From contig VCMS01000015.1 in assembly GCA_022539475.1 (NCBI GenBank), forward strand, positions 248,001 through 312,000: a DNA stretch of 64,000 bases, in the 5' to 3' direction. Source of the DNA: Gracilaria domingensis (lineage: Eukaryota > Rhodophyta > Florideophyceae > Gracilariales > Gracilariaceae). Made by a program: the position numbers and the translations under genes. Below, in pieces: positions 60,849 through 64,000 of this stretch (the first letter of the stretch is position 1; each line of letters begins with the position of its first letter). Below the pieces are notes generated by a model. It searched no databases. It had not been told where the DNA came from and was given only the letters and a program-made list of their open reading frames with translations.

Positions 60849-63825
60849 TCCCGAAGGGCGACACGATAACTGTCACAACCCTACACGTGTGGGACCCGAG
60901 GTGCACCCTGTGCACAATAACTACTACAAACTACTACTATGCACCCATCGGGAGGTGCATCACATTGCACTACAGACTTCCCTTCTTGGGCTTGGCCTCG
61001 TCCGGAGGCTGGCCAAAGATTTTCCATGCAGGGAGCTAACGCGAACCGAAGCGCAGCAAAGCACGGACTTCCAATCCTCCAAGATCCCGTTAGGGTAACC
61101 AAAGAACGCCATGGGATGCTCCAACGAGCACTTCTCCCAGGCTGGGCCATGCAACCTGCGTTACGAACCAACCAACCTGGTCCAACCGACACGGTGAGGC
61201 ATCGTTTGTCACTGCTTTCCATCCCAATTGGGCGAAGAATGAACACGAGAAGTTAACGAGCTCACGATTTTGTCATTCTCCCACGACGGGTGAAACAGTG
61301 AGCCTGCGGCGTATGAAAGGATCACATGTAAGAAGAATCCCTGTTGGGCAGTACGCGATGACAGCAAATGCGTGTCGCGAGGTTCCCACTGACCTGCCTA
61401 GCGTCGACCGAACAGGTCAATCCACACGGCGCGGATGAAGTATGTTCCAACACGCGAATGTCCCCAATCTGCTCTGAGATAGCGCGCGCATGCTTTGCAC
61501 GACCATGATCCCGAGGGTGGGAAGTAACAACACTAAACCCGGCCACAGAAGCGCAAACTGCCGAAGCATTCTCTGCGGGCACAAAAACGCCAAGCCTAAG
61601 ATGGCACAGTGCTTTCCCAAACATCCAATCCCGAATGGGGCATCCAGCGCGAAAATAAGCACGCGCGTGGCGCCCAATGGCGCCGAACGGCCTTCTCAGG
61701 AAGTAACACGACTGTCGCCAGATGGAAGCCGTGCATTCCCAACCGGAGTGTCGCTTCGTACGAGCTAGTGTCGTGGGCAGGGCGTTGCGACCCTTCCCAG
61801 TTTGGTAAACGTAGAGCGTGAGCGAGACAACAGTATGTACGACGCTCCCCAGCTGAGATAATTGAATTTCGCCTGGGGAGCACGCGACACGCCGATGACG
61901 TTCCCACTTCCCCAAGGGGTCACCATCCATTGCTCACCCGTGCGCTGTAGGCTCCTGAGAGTAGTCGCTTAGGTTGCTCTCCATGGTCAGTTGTTGGTAC
62001 CCCTCAGGGCAGTGCATCCAATTACAGTACCAACTCCCCTTCTTAGGCCTGAACTCCGAGGTCGGCCAAGTCCCATGCGGAAAGCAAACGCGAGCGTAGC
62101 ACGGCGAAACTATCAATTCCATACCAGCACAATCCCACTTGAGCAACCAGCGAGTACACCAAAACGGCAACGGTGGGGGCAATGCGCGAGTCCCACTCAA
62201 AGCGGGTTCCGGTGTTCAGTGCCTATCAACAGACACGTCAAAATGACGAGGTTCGAATCGACGAGAGTCCCGTAAGGGTTCGAAGTGACGGAAACGAAAC
62301 CGTTCGCGACGGTGTAGTTCTCGAAAGAATCCCATGCGGGTGAATATCACAAGCGAAAAGACGCGTGAATGAGTGCCACGGAGTACCCAGATGGGAACAA
62401 GACCAGCACACGAAATCAACAGGGCGAACCACGTTTTGCATTACTCGAAGTCCCAGCCGGGTGACACACGAGCGCACGAGCGCTGCGTCTGACCGACACG
62501 GCAAGAGGCGAATTATCGAAGGAAAAAATCCGGAGAGGGTCACGAACGAGTGCGACGGCGAGACAGAGAGGTAGAGATAACAGCAGTTCCGTGGCGGGTC
62601 GTCCGACCGATTTGGAACTGACTGCAGGCACATGAGAGTGATGGAGTTTTGACTCCTGGAATCCCTGCACAACGCGAGCGAGCGATGCGCCATGGCGAGC
62701 CTGAGAACGGAAAAATCCCGCTTGGGTCTACAGTCCGATAAGCGTCGCCAGAAGCTAGCTCCAAGCCACCCAGGATCCCATTTGGGCACAATGCGACCGA
62801 AACCGGGTTTTCAGCCCGTCCCTAATGCGAGGATCTTACGCAGAGTCCAGCGACGCCAGGCGAGAAAGAACAAGATTTAACCAAGCTTGAGGGTTCCAAA
62901 AGGGGGTGATAAGCCATGCCCGGAATCATGAGTAGAGCCCGTGGTTGGGTAACAGACTGTCCTTCCCGGGAGAAACTGGTAGGCGCAAACCGTATTACGG
63001 GGCGCATCACTTTCCTGTTAGGTCACTAAAGGTACGGTGAAGACGCTCCGATGCAGCGAGGCAGTGATTCCCAGCGGGGTCCGTAATGACGGCTGACCTG
63101 CGTAGCTTCTGTAGAGGAGTCCATTCCCGAAAGGGCAAGCGTCGCCTTCTCCAGTTATCCCATAGGGCCGCTGCTTATCCTGCGTAGATGTCACGCTGCG
63201 CACTTGTGATGTATCTGTGACCAGTACAGGGTTCGAGCTGAGAAGCTCTCAAATCCCGGGGAGGGTCCGAGACATAGTGCGAAGAATTGTACATTCAATC
63301 CCGTATGGGTCCATTTCACTCATCGACATTCCTCTGCAGGCGCTTCAGTTTCTCCTGTATCCTCCCGTAGGGTTCTTTCCAATTACGCAATGTGTTGAAT
63401 TGACGCGCGTTTACGACAAATGTTTGTTCCCAATGGGTATAATTTCCTTCCCAGGGTCGTACAACATGAGAGAGAGAGGCCCTCGAAGTTGCTTGCCCAA
63501 GAGGACACATGTCCTAATGACAGGCGTTCGCTTTCTGTACGTACAGAGCTACGGTATCCCATGGGGACGCTGTGCTTCGAAACCAGTCGCCTTGGACAGA
63601 GGGACAACTTTCATTGATCCTGCTGGGAGCTACAAATTGCAGGCGTCCAACCACCTGCTAGCAGCGATCGAAGGACTTCTCACATGTCCCGGACGGGTCG
63701 TATCATTTCCGCCTTCCAACGGTTGTTATTCCCGCAACGGGTACTCTTCTTAACGCGTACAACCCTGCGGAGGGGCATTTCGAGAAGGTTCCAAGTTCCC
63801 TGGGGGTTGATGGTCCCGGTGGGGT
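60849..63825. repeat. Periodic array of a WTCCC-RNNN-GGG core, about 60-bp step
   Basis: About forty to forty-five cores of the form [AT]TCCC-N(3-5)-GGG occur, the best with a four-base loop starting with a purine. Examples are ATCCCGTTAGGG (61084), ATCCCAATTGGG (61221), ATCCCGAATGGG (61628), TCCCGTAAGGG (62268), ATCCCATGCGGG (62329), ATCCCGCTTGGG (62715), ATCCCATTTGGG (62775), TTCCCGAAAGGG (63125), ATCCCGTATGGG (63298) and ATTCCCGCAACGGG (63728). Successive cores are usually 57-66 bp apart, or close to twice that. The 45-50 bp between them share no obvious sequence. No supported gene lies inside. A chance match to TCCC-N4-GGG is expected less than once in 3 kb. Confidence 0.75.
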
Positions 63826-64000
63826 TCGCTCGCTGCCTGCGCCTGCGGAGGATGAGTCCTCTAAGGCGTCTTCCGAATCGAACATGGACGTTCCCGCCAG
63901 TGCGGTCTGTCACCGTCTTCGTACTCGCGGTGGTAATGCGTAGCGCGCTTCGGCTCGTTTGAGTCAATAAAGAGCTTCAGCTTCTCCATTTTGCCTTTGC
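63826..64000. other. Window end, no gene
   Basis: Another core-like ttcccgccagtgcgg lies at 63888, so the array may continue. An AATAAA string at 63966-63971 is compatible with a polyadenylation signal, but no transcript is defined. Confidence 0.35.

Noticed and set aside
60849-63825. A true CRISPR array
   Set aside because: Surrounding genes are eukaryotic, the repeat core is only about 11-13 bp and degenerate, and there are no cas genes. The layout is similar but the identity is not supported.
60881-63967. Many short open frames (60-200 codons) inside the periodic array
   Set aside because: No frame runs across array units consistently, no motif is shared, and lengths fit chance in GC-balanced DNA.

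Overview
This is eukaryotic nuclear DNA. At least one gene has clear GT-AG introns of 69-110 nt, and several predicted products have signal peptides. Three Ty3/gypsy-type retroelements, a large TNP2/CACTA-like DNA transposon and a hAT-like MITE are present. Most host genes are intron-poor and closely spaced, and long gene-free AT-rich or TE-filled stretches lie between them. That layout, and the set of small secreted or Cys-rich proteins, would fit a red alga (florideophyte-like) or a similar compact-gene protist. This is a weak inference; no marker gene in the window fixes the taxon.

Left host-gene island (1-17.3 kb): a WD40-repeat gene cut by the window edge, an unrecognised membrane protein, a secreted protein with six Cys repeats, a TAP-like secreted alpha/beta hydrolase, a very GC-rich cyclase-family gene, and convergent to it a five-exon ionotropic-glutamate-receptor-like gene. 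After a gene-poor stretch with a near-perfect 24-bp hairpin and a 551-bp hAT-type MITE (8-bp target duplication) comes a small secreted gene with two related Cys modules.

Transposon block (18.6-42.3 kb): a decayed minus-strand chromovirus integrase fragment abuts a plus-strand Ty3/gypsy element at about 20.23 kb. That element (gag-pro, then pol in the -1 frame, plus an extra ORF with a duplicated domain) has been hit twice. A roughly 0.95-kb insertion splits the integrase zinc region from the catalytic core. A 14.1-kb insertion (about 26202-40305) splits the core from the integrase C-terminus. The larger insertion has short imperfect terminal inverted repeats, a 4-bp target duplication, subterminal repeats, a TNP2/Transposase_21-like transposase, a divergently transcribed partner ORF, and extra ORFs that look like cargo, including a 1002-residue Sel1-like protein.

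Middle (42.3-54 kb): mostly non-coding AT-rich DNA around a second small host island. It holds an intact secreted MACPF-domain gene with a TATA-like box and a 17-bp inverted repeat upstream. Convergent to it lies a frameshifted pseudogene paralogue of the 6.5-kb hydrolase that has also lost its catalytic histidine.

Right end (54-64 kb): a decayed plus-strand coding tract, a broken minus-strand Ty3/gypsy pol (protease, RT, RNase H, integrase), and then about 3 kb of DNA with no gene. In this last part a degenerate palindromic core, roughly WTCCC-RNNN-GGG, recurs about every 60 bp between apparently unrelated spacers. I cannot assign this array to any known element type; it is the most unusual structure in the window.
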